Source: an uncultured Pseudomonadota bacterium
Lineage (GTDB): Bacteria; Pseudomonadota; Gammaproteobacteria; Xanthomonadales; Ahniellaceae
DNA: 33,355 bases
Direction of reading: 5' to 3'
Assembly: GCA_937996755.1 (NCBI GenBank)
Contig: CALKUS010000077.1
Span: 1-33,355, forward strand
Shown here: one piece after another, positions 1 to 7,677 of the stretch
How positions within the stretch are numbered: the first letter of the stretch is position 1
How the letters are laid out: each line of letters starts with the position of its first letter
Translations under genes and position numbers: made by a program
Notes under the pieces: generated by a model
Databases searched by the model: none
What the model was told of the DNA's origin: nothing
Seen by the model: only the letters and a program-made list of their open reading frames with translations

Positions 1-1
1 C

Positions 2-265
2 CATCAAATCTTCGAGGCTCAGGTGCATGCGGTAGCGCCAGTAGTGTTTGGCGATGGCGGGGATATTGATGCGTTCGTCGTGCGGGTTTTCGCGGCGCAG
101 TTCTACTCTGCCATCGGGTTCGGCCGCTCGACTGCGACCGCGTTCAAGCAGGCGCGCGCTGCGCTCATGCTGGACGGTATCGCGGAGCACGACACTCCGG
201 AGCTTTGCGTTGCCGACGATGTCGATCCCGACGAGTTGGTTCTCGTGCAACCAGAGGCGAGCTGA
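2..265 (+). CDS. C-terminal end of a CHAT (caspase-like) domain protein, 5' truncated by window
   Basis: The reading frame is open from base 2 with no obvious start, so only the last 87 residues of a longer protein are seen. The visible part contains GDGGDIDAFVVRVFA, then FYSAIGFGRS, then ARAALMLDGIAEHDTPEL and DDVDPDELVLV before the stop. The run of a helix ending in FY.A...G.S, an A..QAR..L.L..I segment and a DTPEL/VDP.ELVLV tail is the usual end of CHAT-domain proteins (caspase-fold proteases often fused to NTPase or repeat modules and common in bacterial immunity and cell-death systems). The catalytic His/Cys would lie left of the window, so activity cannot be judged. The GTG at 23 is probably an internal valine, not the start. 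Family call is from pattern memory; moderate confidence. Confidence 0.55.
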   Translation, partial: HQIFEAQVHAVAPVVFGDGGDIDAFVVRVFAAQFYSAIGFGRSTATAFKQARAALMLDGIAEHDTPELCVADDVDPDELVLVQPEAS

Positions 266-389
266 CGGCAAGTCTTGCGGGGTCGGCGTTGCGGGGTTCC
301 GTTCTCACATTCGGCGTCATGAGCGCGTCGATCGCTACAGCGGGCCCAGCGAGCATTTCGGCGCTACAGCCATCGCAGCGAACCAAGTA

Positions 390-1073
390 TCAGCAACAGC
401 CCGAGAGACCCTCCAATCGCCGAGCCAATCGTTGCGCCGGGGGTGTCGCGCGCCTCAACTCCTTGGTGGCAGTCGCGTCTGCCAGCTTGCCGGAGAGCGC
501 GCTGCCGAGGACCGACATCCCTTGACCCGCCTCTTGAACTGCATTGCCGAAGCGTTCGACGTCTCTTTCTGAAGCGAATTCAACACGCATTGCGGGCTCG
601 TTGGCCACGCCGACCGTCGCATCCGTTGCAAACCGCATGGACATTCCGCGCATGGTGATCGCTTCTACGCGATCTACTGCAGATGCCTGCAGCACTCGTA
701 CCTGCGTGGGACGGACGTGCAAGACCAATGGCGAGATCACCACCAGCGATTCGCGCCAGGGATGAATGGCCCTTCCGACGAGTTCGCCTGCGTAGTAGCC
801 GAGAAACGCTCCAATGGCGCTCGCGACAGCGCACATGACGCCGATCATCATGATCGCATCCGATTCACCGCTCACGCGGACGCTGGCGGCGGTCTGGACC
901 ACCATCGGGATCTCGGAACCAACAAGCAACACGGCTGCCAGCACTACGGCTGCCTGGAGCTTTGTCCTCTGAAGCGGGAATACCTGCACGGGCTCGGCAG
1001 GCACGCCTCGTGAGTAGCGTCCGATCGCTTCACGGACGTCGAGCGGAATCGCTGCGAACTCATCGACGCGCAT
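390..1073 (-). CDS. Unrecognised membrane protein with two transmembrane helices
   Basis: This 227-residue protein is not recognised. The start at 1073 (MRVDEFAAIP) is chosen over the longer frame to 1211 because the upstream extension is low-complexity Arg/Ser/Thr and overlaps the neighbouring small ORF. Residues about 38-63 and 73-101 are two hydrophobic helices (AAVVLAAVLLVGSEIPMVV and an IGVMCAVASAIGAFLGYYAG stretch), separated by a short loop. The C-terminal 120 residues are soluble, with a beta-rich stretch around LVVISPLVLHVRPTQVRVL that recalls the small PH-like domains of two-helix bacterial membrane proteins, but this is only an impression. Base composition is visibly less GC-rich than in the right half of the window, in keeping with accessory DNA. 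It lies tail to tail with the CHAT protein gene. Confidence 0.55.
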   Translation of the reverse strand: MRVDEFAAIPLDVREAIGRYSRGVPAEPVQVFPLQRTKLQAAVVLAAVLLVGSEIPMVVQTAASVRVSGESDAIMMIGVMCAVASAIGAFLGYYAGELVGRAIHPWRESLVVISPLVLHVRPTQVRVLQASAVDRVEAITMRGMSMRFATDATVGVANEPAMRVEFASERDVERFGNAVQEAGQGMSVLGSALSGKLADATATKELRRATPPAQRLARRLEGLSGCC

Positions 1074-1143
1074 GGGCGATCGCCGAGATAGACGGGCGGT
1101 CAGAGTCTGCTTCGATGCGGAGATCGCAGCAAGCCAGGTCGGC

Positions 1144-1380
1144 TCAGCGCCGGCTCGCGAGCTCCTCGTCGATGACGTCCACGAACGTCCGCAGGTAGTC
1201 CACGTCCTCATCGACGATCGCCTGGTACATCTGGACGAACACCAGGTCGGTCATGGTGATTGGTCGGCCGGGCTCGATGCAGCCGTAGCCACGCGCCTCG
1301 AACTCGGCGATCCCTCGCGCGAGCAGGGTGCATTCCTGGTGCGTGAGCTCGATCTTCCCCGATTCGAGTTGTAGTGCCAT
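1144..1380 (-). CDS. Small hypothetical protein divergent from hipBA
   Basis: This 78-residue protein starts with MALQLESGKIELTHQE and is acidic and helical, ending DYLRTFVDVIDEELASRR. I do not recognise a family. The start at 1380 is supported by a GAGGT sequence four bases upstream on the minus strand. A longer frame could begin at an ATG at 1470 (MASSVRHGP), but that 30-residue extension is basic and looks non-coding. It is transcribed away from hipB, and the perfect inverted repeat at 1480-1523 sits between the two genes, so both could share the control region. It might be an accessory protein of the toxin-antitoxin locus or simply an island gene; nothing in the sequence decides. Confidence 0.5.
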   Translation of the reverse strand: MALQLESGKIELTHQECTLLARGIAEFEARGYGCIEPGRPITMTDLVFVQMYQAIVDEDVDYLRTFVDVIDEELASRR

Positions 1381-1479
1381 TGGGACCTCGACGGCTTTGC
1401 CCTGGTCTCGGACTGCCGCGGTCCGTGGGACAAGGCGAGGGGTCGGTCCATGCCGGACGCTGCTTGCCATTAGTTGATG

Positions 1480-1523
1480 TATTTGGTAAGAATCGCTCTG
1501 GAGAAGACATTTCTTACCAAATA
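1480..1523. promoter_or_regulatory. Perfect 13-bp inverted repeat, probable HipB operator
   Basis: TATTTGGTAAGAA at 1480-1492 is repeated as its exact reverse complement TTCTTACCAAATA at 1511-1523, with an 18-base spacer. The right arm ends four bases before the hipB ATG at 1528, leaving no room for a Shine-Dalgarno site. HipB antitoxins are known to bind palindromes in their own promoters and repress the operon with HipA as co-repressor, so an autoregulatory operator is the simplest reading. A weak -35-like TTGGTA lies inside the left arm (1483-1488) with a -10-like GACATT at 1506-1511 in the spacer, which would put the transcript start inside the right arm; this is inference. Confidence 0.75.
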
Positions 1524-1527
1524 GATC

Positions 1528-1785
1528 ATGCAAACCCTGCCCGAGCTCGGCGAAGCGGTGGCGAAGCGACGAAAGGACTTGGGCTTGGCCCAGGTCGAGG
1601 TCGCAGCGCGCGCTGGGCTCACGCCGGAGGCTCTGTCGCGGTTCGAGCGCGGTCGTGCCTCGGAATTCGGCTCGCGCAAGCTGCTGGCCGTTCTGGCGGC
1701 TCTCGGGATGGAGCTCGACTTCGTGCAGACCGGCTTCTCCGGCTCGCTGGACGAACTCAGGCGTGAGCGGGGTGGCGGACCGTGA
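1528..1785 (+). CDS. hipB: HipB-type antitoxin, XRE-family DNA-binding protein
   Basis: The 85-residue protein is the antitoxin partner of the downstream HipA kinase. Residues about 5-60 form an XRE/Cro helix-turn-helix: LGEAVAKRRKDLGLAQVEVA, then AGLTPEALSRFERGR as the turn and recognition helix, then SRKLLAVLAALGMEL. This is the expected size and layout of short HipB proteins. The role, known for the family, is to bind and neutralise HipA and to repress the operon through an upstream operator. The ATG at 1528 follows the 13-bp inverted repeat by four bases and has no Shine-Dalgarno, so the message may be leaderless. Its TGA overlaps the GTG start of hipA in a GTGA junction, which couples translation. 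Confidence 0.85.
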   Translation: MQTLPELGEAVAKRRKDLGLAQVEVAARAGLTPEALSRFERGRASEFGSRKLLAVLAALGMELDFVQTGFSGSLDELRRERGGGP

Positions 1786-3113
1786 ACCTGTCGGTCTTCG
1801 TGCTCGGCAGAGAGGTCGCATCGCTGGAGCCCATCGGAGACTTCAAGAGCTCGCTGTCCTACCGCGGCGACACGGCCGCCGGCGACTTCGTCTCGCTGAC
1901 CATGCCTGTTCGCCCGGAGGCGTATGTCTGGGACGACACGCTGCACCCGGTATTCCAGATGAACCTGCCAGAGGGCTATCTCCTCCAGGTCCTGCAGGAA
2001 CAGTTCGGGCCGCACATCGGCGCGAGCCCGGCGGCGCTGCTCTCGGTCATCGGTCGCAACATGATCGGCCGGCTGCAGGTCGCGCCCTCGGGCGCGAACC
2101 TGGACGAGCCTCCGAAGCCGATCGACGTCGCCGCGCTGTTGCAAGGCGACAACTCCGAGGAAGCATTCTCGATCCTCGTGCGACAGCACGCCGCCAGTGG
2201 CGTTTCCGGCGTCGTGCCGAAGTTCCTCGATGGCGACGCCGAGAAAATCGCGATCGGTCCGCACAAGAAGACCACGCTGTTCACCCACCGGCACATCATC
2301 AAGGGCTCGTCGCGCCTCCTGCCATTCGTAGCGCTGAACGAGCACTTTTGCATGGAGGTGACGAGGCGCGTGATGCCTGCGGCGCGCACCGAAGTCTCGC
2401 AGGACGGCCAGGCGCTGGTCGTGCACCGTTTCGATGTCGACGAAAACGGTGTCCGTCACTGGGGCATGGAAGACTTCTGCGCGCTGCTCGGCATGCGGCC
2501 GGCGCAGAAGTACGAAACGACTTGGGAGCGCATCGCGAAGGCCGTGCGCGACCACGTGCCGATCGAGGCGCGCCCGAACGCATTTCATGAGCTCGCACGC
2601 ACGCTGCTGTTGACGTACGCGCTGCGCAACGCGGACTGCCACGCGAAGAACGTCGCGTTGCTCTACACGAACCGTACGGACGTCCATCTCGCGCCGGCTT
2701 ACGACCTGATCACCACGGCGGCCTATTCGGACTACGCGAACAACCCGCCGGGCATCGCGTTCATGGGCAAGAAGACGTGGGACCCCGGAAAGAACCTGCA
2801 GACGTTCATCACGACGGTGTTTGGCGTGCCGCTGCGCGAACAGGTCGAGATCATGGAACGCATCGCAACGGCGGTCTCGGAAGTTGCTCCGCATGTGCGC
2901 GAAGCCATGAACGAGCATGCCGGGTTCCGCGACGTCGGGAAGCGAATGCTCGAGACATGGTCCGCGGGGGTCGGCGGACTCCGAGGAAAGCGCGCGTACG
3001 CGCTCAAGGAATCGGCGCTCGGAGAAGCCTTCGAGGGATTCTCCGATCCGACCCCGGCGACGGCGGAGCGATCCGTTGTCGGCCGGTCCGAGGGGTTGGG
3101 CCGACGCAAGTAG
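1782..3113 (+). CDS. hipA: HipA-family serine/threonine kinase toxin
   Basis: This 443-residue protein has the full HipA layout. The N-terminal couple-HipA domain (about 1-105) contains FQMNLPEGYLL and IGRNMIGRLQV. The kinase domain follows, with a P-loop-like SGVSGVVPK at 139-147, HIIK at 171-174, NEHFCMEV at 186-193, VHRFD at 214-218, the catalytic loop RNADCHAKN at 282-290 (Asp285) and the metal-binding PAYDL at 305-309 (Asp308). Known HipA toxins phosphorylate aminoacyl-tRNA synthetases (GltX, TrpS in studied cases) and cause growth arrest or persistence; the target here is unknown. The position that aligns with the inhibitory Ser150 of E. coli HipA appears to be Gly140, with Ser142 nearby. 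GTG start at 1782 overlaps the hipB stop. It converges on jetD with eight bases between stops. Confidence 0.92.
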   Translation: MNLSVFVLGREVASLEPIGDFKSSLSYRGDTAAGDFVSLTMPVRPEAYVWDDTLHPVFQMNLPEGYLLQVLQEQFGPHIGASPAALLSVIGRNMIGRLQVAPSGANLDEPPKPIDVAALLQGDNSEEAFSILVRQHAASGVSGVVPKFLDGDAEKIAIGPHKKTTLFTHRHIIKGSSRLLPFVALNEHFCMEVTRRVMPAARTEVSQDGQALVVHRFDVDENGVRHWGMEDFCALLGMRPAQKYETTWERIAKAVRDHVPIEARPNAFHELARTLLLTYALRNADCHAKNVALLYTNRTDVHLAPAYDLITTAAYSDYANNPPGIAFMGKKTWDPGKNLQTFITTVFGVPLREQVEIMERIATAVSEVAPHVREAMNEHAGFRDVGKRMLETWSAGVGGLRGKRAYALKESALGEAFEGFSDPTPATAERSVVGRSEGLGRRK

Positions 3114-3121
3114 CATCCGCT

Positions 3122-4312
3122 TCAGTCGCAGCGCGACCGGACAGCCGCTTCCGCATAGGCCTGCCCGATGCGTTCCTGTTCGAGTCGCACGGCCGTCCCG
3201 TACCGGTTGTCGCGCAAGGCGCGATAGGCAGCGGATTCCGTGTCGTCGAGTCGGTCCAGCTCCGCGACCACGCGACGCGAAGATGACTCGGCGGTCCAGA
3301 GCTCGCGATGGTCGAGCAGGGTCGTCTCGTCCATCAGCAGCGACCGGGTGTGCGGCAGGCTTGCGCGCAGGCGATCGAGTATGGAAAAGCCGTGCGTGTC
3401 GAGGTCGCCCCAGTAGTGGAGCGCGCATCGGTGCAGCCAGGCGATTTCTCCGAGCGCGCACGCGCGATAGCCCTGTCCGAAGACGACGAGCGCGCGCGCG
3501 ACCGGCGGAAAGGTCAGCGCGTTGAGCTTGTTCTCGACGACGAAGACCCGCGCGAGCGGCAGCGCCAGATGCGCGAACTGACCGGGCGGCAGCGCGAAGT
3601 CGCTGATGCCCGGCCAGGGCGCCAGCGCAGGGTCCAGCAGACGCACGCGAAACGACGCGCTGTCGTACGCCAGGCCGTAGCGCCGCTCGAAGCCGCCGTC
3701 GCCGAGCGCAGCGACCGTGGCGTCCACGGCCTCCGCGGGCAGCACCAGGTCCAGGAGATCGCGCAGCAGCGCGCGGCGGCGCTCGACGAACTTCGTGTCG
3801 ACGCCGTGGATGTCGAGCTCGCGCAGGTACAGACCGGGCCGCGGACGCGCCCGGAAGTGCCGCAGCACGGCTGCGATCCGCGGCCAGTCTGCGACGCAGT
3901 CGAGCACGTCGAACGGTCGCTCCAGCAGCCAAGCGCGCAGGGACGGGAACTCGCGCTCGACCCGCGCGGCGAGCGCGACGTACGCCCGCAACACGTCCGC
4001 CTTTCCCACTTGCGCTGCAACGCCTTGCGCCGTTGCGAAAACGACGGCCGCCGGCACGCGTTGAGTGCCCGCTGTCCGTGTCACGACATCGCGGTACTCG
4101 ATGGCGAAGTGCCCGCCGCTAGCGCTCGCGGTCTGCAAGCGCTCGATCGCGTCGCGCTTGCTCTGGAAATCGGCCAGCAACATGGCGCCGCGTGGCGCCG
4201 TGAGCGGAACCCGGTACGGGAACACGGGACCTGCGCCCAGCGCGGCACGCAGCACATCGCCGCGCCGCCACAGCCGGTCGGCAGTTTCCGAGACGCGCTC
4301 GATCGGGCTCAT
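3122..4312 (-). CDS. jetD: Wadjet protein JetD, Toprim (topoisomerase VI-like) nuclease subunit
   Basis: The 396-residue protein matches JetD/MksG: an N-terminal DUF3322-type region (about 5-190, including FPYRVPLTAP and ELDIHGVDTKFVERRRALL) followed by a DUF2220 Toprim-like domain. The Toprim acidic residues are visible: Glu260 in VFVVENKLN and the DxD in YWGDLDTHGF at 301-309 (Asp303, Asp305). In characterised Wadjet systems JetD is the nuclease that cuts circular plasmid DNA after the JetABC motor has extruded it. It is the last gene of the jetABCD operon; its ATG overlaps the jetC stop in an ATGA junction (4309-4312). Length is typical. No key residue seems missing, so it is probably active. 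Confidence 0.93.
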   Translation of the reverse strand: MSPIERVSETADRLWRRGDVLRAALGAGPVFPYRVPLTAPRGAMLLADFQSKRDAIERLQTASASGGHFAIEYRDVVTRTAGTQRVPAAVVFATAQGVAAQVGKADVLRAYVALAARVEREFPSLRAWLLERPFDVLDCVADWPRIAAVLRHFRARPRPGLYLRELDIHGVDTKFVERRRALLRDLLDLVLPAEAVDATVAALGDGGFERRYGLAYDSASFRVRLLDPALAPWPGISDFALPPGQFAHLALPLARVFVVENKLNALTFPPVARALVVFGQGYRACALGEIAWLHRCALHYWGDLDTHGFSILDRLRASLPHTRSLLMDETTLLDHRELWTAESSSRRVVAELDRLDDTESAAYRALRDNRYGTAVRLEQERIGQAYAEAAVRSRCD

Positions 4313-7300
4313 TGCACTGCCGAGCGCTCGCGCTCGCGCCGGGCGCGCTGCTCGCGGAACGCTTCGATGGTCAGACTGTGCACGCGCGAGTCGCGACCGT
4401 CATCGTTGTGCACGAAGTGCACGTGCTCGACGTAGTCTTCGATCACGTGGATCTTCTGCAGTGGCGTGACGATCAGGAGCTGCAGGTCGAGGCGCTTGAA
4501 GAGTTCCAGTGCGTAGCGCGTCGAGTCGTCGGAGCCACGCCCGAACGCTTCGTCGATGACGACGAAGCGGAATACGCGCGCGCGCGTCGCGTCGCGGTCG
4601 AGCCCGAACTGGTAGGCGAGGCCCGAAGCCAGGATCGTGTACGCGAGCTTCTCCTTCTGGCCGCCCGATTTGCCGGCGGAGTCGGAGTAGTACTCGCGTT
4701 CCTCGCCGGTCGCGTTCCAGCGCTCGGCGGCGGCGAACAGCACCCACTGCCGGACGTCGGTGACCTTCGCGGTCCAGCGCCGGTCTGCGTCGGCCAGGCC
4801 CTCGCGACCGTTGAAGCGCTCGACGATCGCGCGCACCTGCTGGAACTTCGCCTCGCTGTAGATTTCCTCGCCTTCGAGCGTGTCGGACAGACATGCGACC
4901 AGATCCTGGCGAAACTCGCGAATCTCGGCGTCCGGGTTCTTCTCCAGCACGAGCACAATGTGCGTGCCGGGGTTGTACTCGATGTCGCGCAGCGAGGCGT
5001 TGATCTGCGCGATCTTGGCGTGGATCGTGCGCTGCGCCTCCTCGAGATTCGCGTTGAACAGCGCCACGCCGTGGATCGTTTCGGTGCGCAGCAGCTCGCG
5101 AAAACGCTGCTCGAAACGCGGCAGGTCGTCGCGATCCAGTGCTTCGAGCTGCTCGGCGTACTCCGGCCAGCCTTCGGGCGCGCGGTCCAGATTCGCGGTC
5201 TCGGCGGGGAAGCGCTCGCGATATTCGCCGATCCGACGCGTCAGCCGCTCCCGGCTGGCATCCAGCGCCTTGGTGCCTGCATCGATGCGAGCCTGCAGCG
5301 CCTCGCGCATCTCGCGCTGGATCGCATCGAGGTTCCTGAGCGCGATTTCGCGGTCGCCGCGGGTTGCGTCGGCGAGCTCATCGAGCGTCGGGAAGTGGGC
5401 GTCGCGCTGCTCCGCGGGTACTGCGTCACGGGCCGCGACTGCGGCCTCGCGGTCCTCGGCGTCGCGTTCGAGCCGCGCGCCCAGCTCAGCGATCTCCTCG
5501 CGCACCCTCGTGCGCCGATCCTCCGCTTCGTTCGCGGCGCGGCTCGCGTCCGCGTGCCGCTCACGTAACGTCGCGAGTGCATCGGAACTCGCCTCGACGG
5601 CCGTGCGTTCTTCGCGCAGCACGCGCATGCGGTCGGTCGTCGCCCAGACGTCGATCTCGGCGAATCCCGTGAAGTTCGCGAGATCGCGGGCTGCATCGCG
5701 AGTTTCGCGCAGGCGTGCGAGATCGGCGTCGGTCGTGCTGCGCCGTGCGAGCAGCGTCTCTCCCTCGGCCTGCTGCTCGCGCAGGCGTGCCTTCAGCGCG
5801 AGCCGCTTCGCTTCGTTGCGCCAGCCCAGGACATACCGCGTGCGGTCGTCGAGCGCGTGGCGGTCGTCCTTCTCGTGGCGTGTGCCGCCGGTCTTGATCT
5901 GTCCCGCGCGTGTCAGCGCCCTCGGCTGGCGACGGAACGCGTCGAGATCGTCGCAGCAGACATGGTCGAACTCGCGCGCGAGACGTGAATCGAGCCAGCC
6001 GCGCAGGGAGTGGTCCGGCTTCACGAGGAGCTTGCCGGCAACGCTGTCCGATGCCGGCCGCGCCGCAGCGCGCTCGCGCGCACCCGTCTGGTAGTAAACG
6101 AGTCGGCCGCGCAGCCGCGTGTGGTCGACGTAACGCGATACGCTGCCGTAGTGCGCGTCGGGCACCAGCAGGCTCTGTGCAAAGTTGCGCAGCAAGCGCT
6201 CGATCGCCGGCTCCCATGCGCGTTCGGTTTCCGCGACCTCGATCAGCTCGCCGGCGAACGGCAGCGCCTCCTCGGGAATCGCGAGCTCGCGACACAGCGA
6301 CTCGCGCAGCTCCTGGAGATGCAGCGGGATGTTGCTGCGCCGGTGCTCGAGCGACGCGATTTCGGCCGCGAGGTCGCGGCACACGGCGTCGAGCGCCAGG
6401 ATTTCCGCGTGCAGGTCCCGGCCGCGCTGCACGAGCGCCGTCTCTTCGCCCTCCAGTTCGGCGAGCCGCGCCCGGGCGCGCGCCTGGTTCTCGGCGAACG
6501 TGTCGGCATCCGCGCGCGTCGACAGCCCGAGCAGCTTCGAGAGCGCCTGGTACTCGCGCGTGCGCGTCGCCTGGCGCTGCTTGTCGAGGTCGAGGCGCGC
6601 GAGATCGCGGTCGATCTCGCGCAGGCGGCCGCCGCCCTCGCGCTCGATCGCGACCGCCAGTGCCGTGACGCGCTCGCGCAACTCGTCGCACTCCGCGTCG
6701 AGCCGTTCGGCCCGCCGTTGCGCTTCATCGCGCGCCCGGGTGTTGCGCGCGATCTGCGCGTCCAGCAGTGCGATGCGGCGCTCCGCGCGCCAGCCGTCCA
6801 GTGTCTCGCGACAGGCGCGTTCCCGTCCCAGGCGCTCGCCAGCGGTGCGGTAGCGGGCGCCTTCCTCGACCAACGGTCGCAGCAGCTCGATCTGCCGCCG
6901 CGCCTTCAGCACGGCCTCGTGAGCGGCATTGAGGTTGCGGAAGCCGTCGCAGAGCGCCCGCACGCGCTCCTCGACGCTCGGTGCGTCGAGCATGTGCTCG
7001 CGCACGAATTCGGTGAGGTTGCCGACCTGTTTCATCGAAACCGTCTGGTAGAACAACTGCAGCGCCTGTTCGCTGGCGATGCCGAGCAGGCGGCGCCAGT
7101 GCGCGGCGTAGTCGCTGAATTGGTCGTGCACCTTGACCTGCGGCATGCGCCGCAGGCGACGTGCGAGCTCGCGGGCGTCGGTACCGAAACCGGTGAAGTG
7201 CTCCGCGATCGCGAGGCGTGTCTCCGCGACCACGAAGAACTTTTCCGGCGCCTGCTGTCCCTCCTTCAGCCAGAACACCTGAGCGAGCGTCACGACCTGG

Positions 7301-7677
7301 CCGCGCGCGGCGTCGCCGAATTCGGCGAGCAGCACCGACCAGCTCGATTCGTCGCGAAGATGCTCGGCCCGTGCGCCGGCACCCAGTACGTTTTTCGTGT
7401 TGCGAAATGCCCCGCGCACGTAGCTCGACAGGGTCCGCTCACGGCCTTCCGCGCCGGCCGCCTTGTTGTAGGTGATGCGCTGGTGCGGCACGAGCAGCGT
7501 CGTCAGCGCGTCGACGAGCGTCGACTTGCCCGAGCCGATGTCGCCCGTCAGCAGCGCGTTCGCGCCGCCGGGCTCCAGCTCGGCGACATGGCGGTGGAAC
7601 GTGCCCCAGTTGAGCGTCTCGAAACGCTGCAGCCGGAAGCCGCGCCGCGATTGCGTGTCAGTCGGACTCGATGTCAT
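4309..7677 (-). CDS. jetC: Wadjet protein JetC, SMC/MukB-like ATPase
   Basis: This 1122-residue protein is the condensin-like ATPase of the Wadjet complex. The start at 7677 (MTSSPTDTQSRRGF) places the conserved FRLQRFETLNWGTFHRHV at the N-terminus; the longer open frame to 7791 only overlaps jetB. Walker A is GDIGSGKS at about 45-52. The middle 700 residues are Arg/Glu/Ala-rich heptads, the expected long coiled coil with a hinge. The C-terminal head carries the signature SGGQKEKLAYT at about 1004 and Walker B VVIDEAFGRGSD with Asp1042-Glu1043. In known systems JetC dimers with JetA and JetB extrude DNA loops and sense small circular plasmids. Start overlaps the end of jetB by 20 bases; stop overlaps the jetD start. 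Confidence 0.94.
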   Translation of the reverse strand: MTSSPTDTQSRRGFRLQRFETLNWGTFHRHVAELEPGGANALLTGDIGSGKSTLVDALTTLLVPHQRITYNKAAGAEGRERTLSSYVRGAFRNTKNVLGAGARAEHLRDESSWSVLLAEFGDAARGQVVTLAQVFWLKEGQQAPEKFFVVAETRLAIAEHFTGFGTDARELARRLRRMPQVKVHDQFSDYAAHWRRLLGIASEQALQLFYQTVSMKQVGNLTEFVREHMLDAPSVEERVRALCDGFRNLNAAHEAVLKARRQIELLRPLVEEGARYRTAGERLGRERACRETLDGWRAERRIALLDAQIARNTRARDEAQRRAERLDAECDELRERVTALAVAIEREGGGRLREIDRDLARLDLDKQRQATRTREYQALSKLLGLSTRADADTFAENQARARARLAELEGEETALVQRGRDLHAEILALDAVCRDLAAEIASLEHRRSNIPLHLQELRESLCRELAIPEEALPFAGELIEVAETERAWEPAIERLLRNFAQSLLVPDAHYGSVSRYVDHTRLRGRLVYYQTGARERAAARPASDSVAGKLLVKPDHSLRGWLDSRLAREFDHVCCDDLDAFRRQPRALTRAGQIKTGGTRHEKDDRHALDDRTRYVLGWRNEAKRLALKARLREQQAEGETLLARRSTTDADLARLRETRDAARDLANFTGFAEIDVWATTDRMRVLREERTAVEASSDALATLRERHADASRAANEAEDRRTRVREEIAELGARLERDAEDREAAVAARDAVPAEQRDAHFPTLDELADATRGDREIALRNLDAIQREMREALQARIDAGTKALDASRERLTRRIGEYRERFPAETANLDRAPEGWPEYAEQLEALDRDDLPRFEQRFRELLRTETIHGVALFNANLEEAQRTIHAKIAQINASLRDIEYNPGTHIVLVLEKNPDAEIREFRQDLVACLSDTLEGEEIYSEAKFQQVRAIVERFNGREGLADADRRWTAKVTDVRQWVLFAAAERWNATGEEREYYSDSAGKSGGQKEKLAYTILASGLAYQFGLDRDATRARVFRFVVIDEAFGRGSDDSTRYALELFKRLDLQLLIVTPLQKIHVIEDYVEHVHFVHNDDGRDSRVHSLTIEAFREQRARRERERSAVQ

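Noticed and set aside
266..389. Possible small genes between the CHAT stop and the membrane protein stop
   Set aside because: Frames here are shadows of the neighbours, with no ribosome site and no recognisable pattern.
1470..3932. 820-codon minus-strand open frame over hipBA
   Set aside because: It is Arg-rich with no domain and is the shadow of hipB, hipA and jetD, which have intact family motifs.
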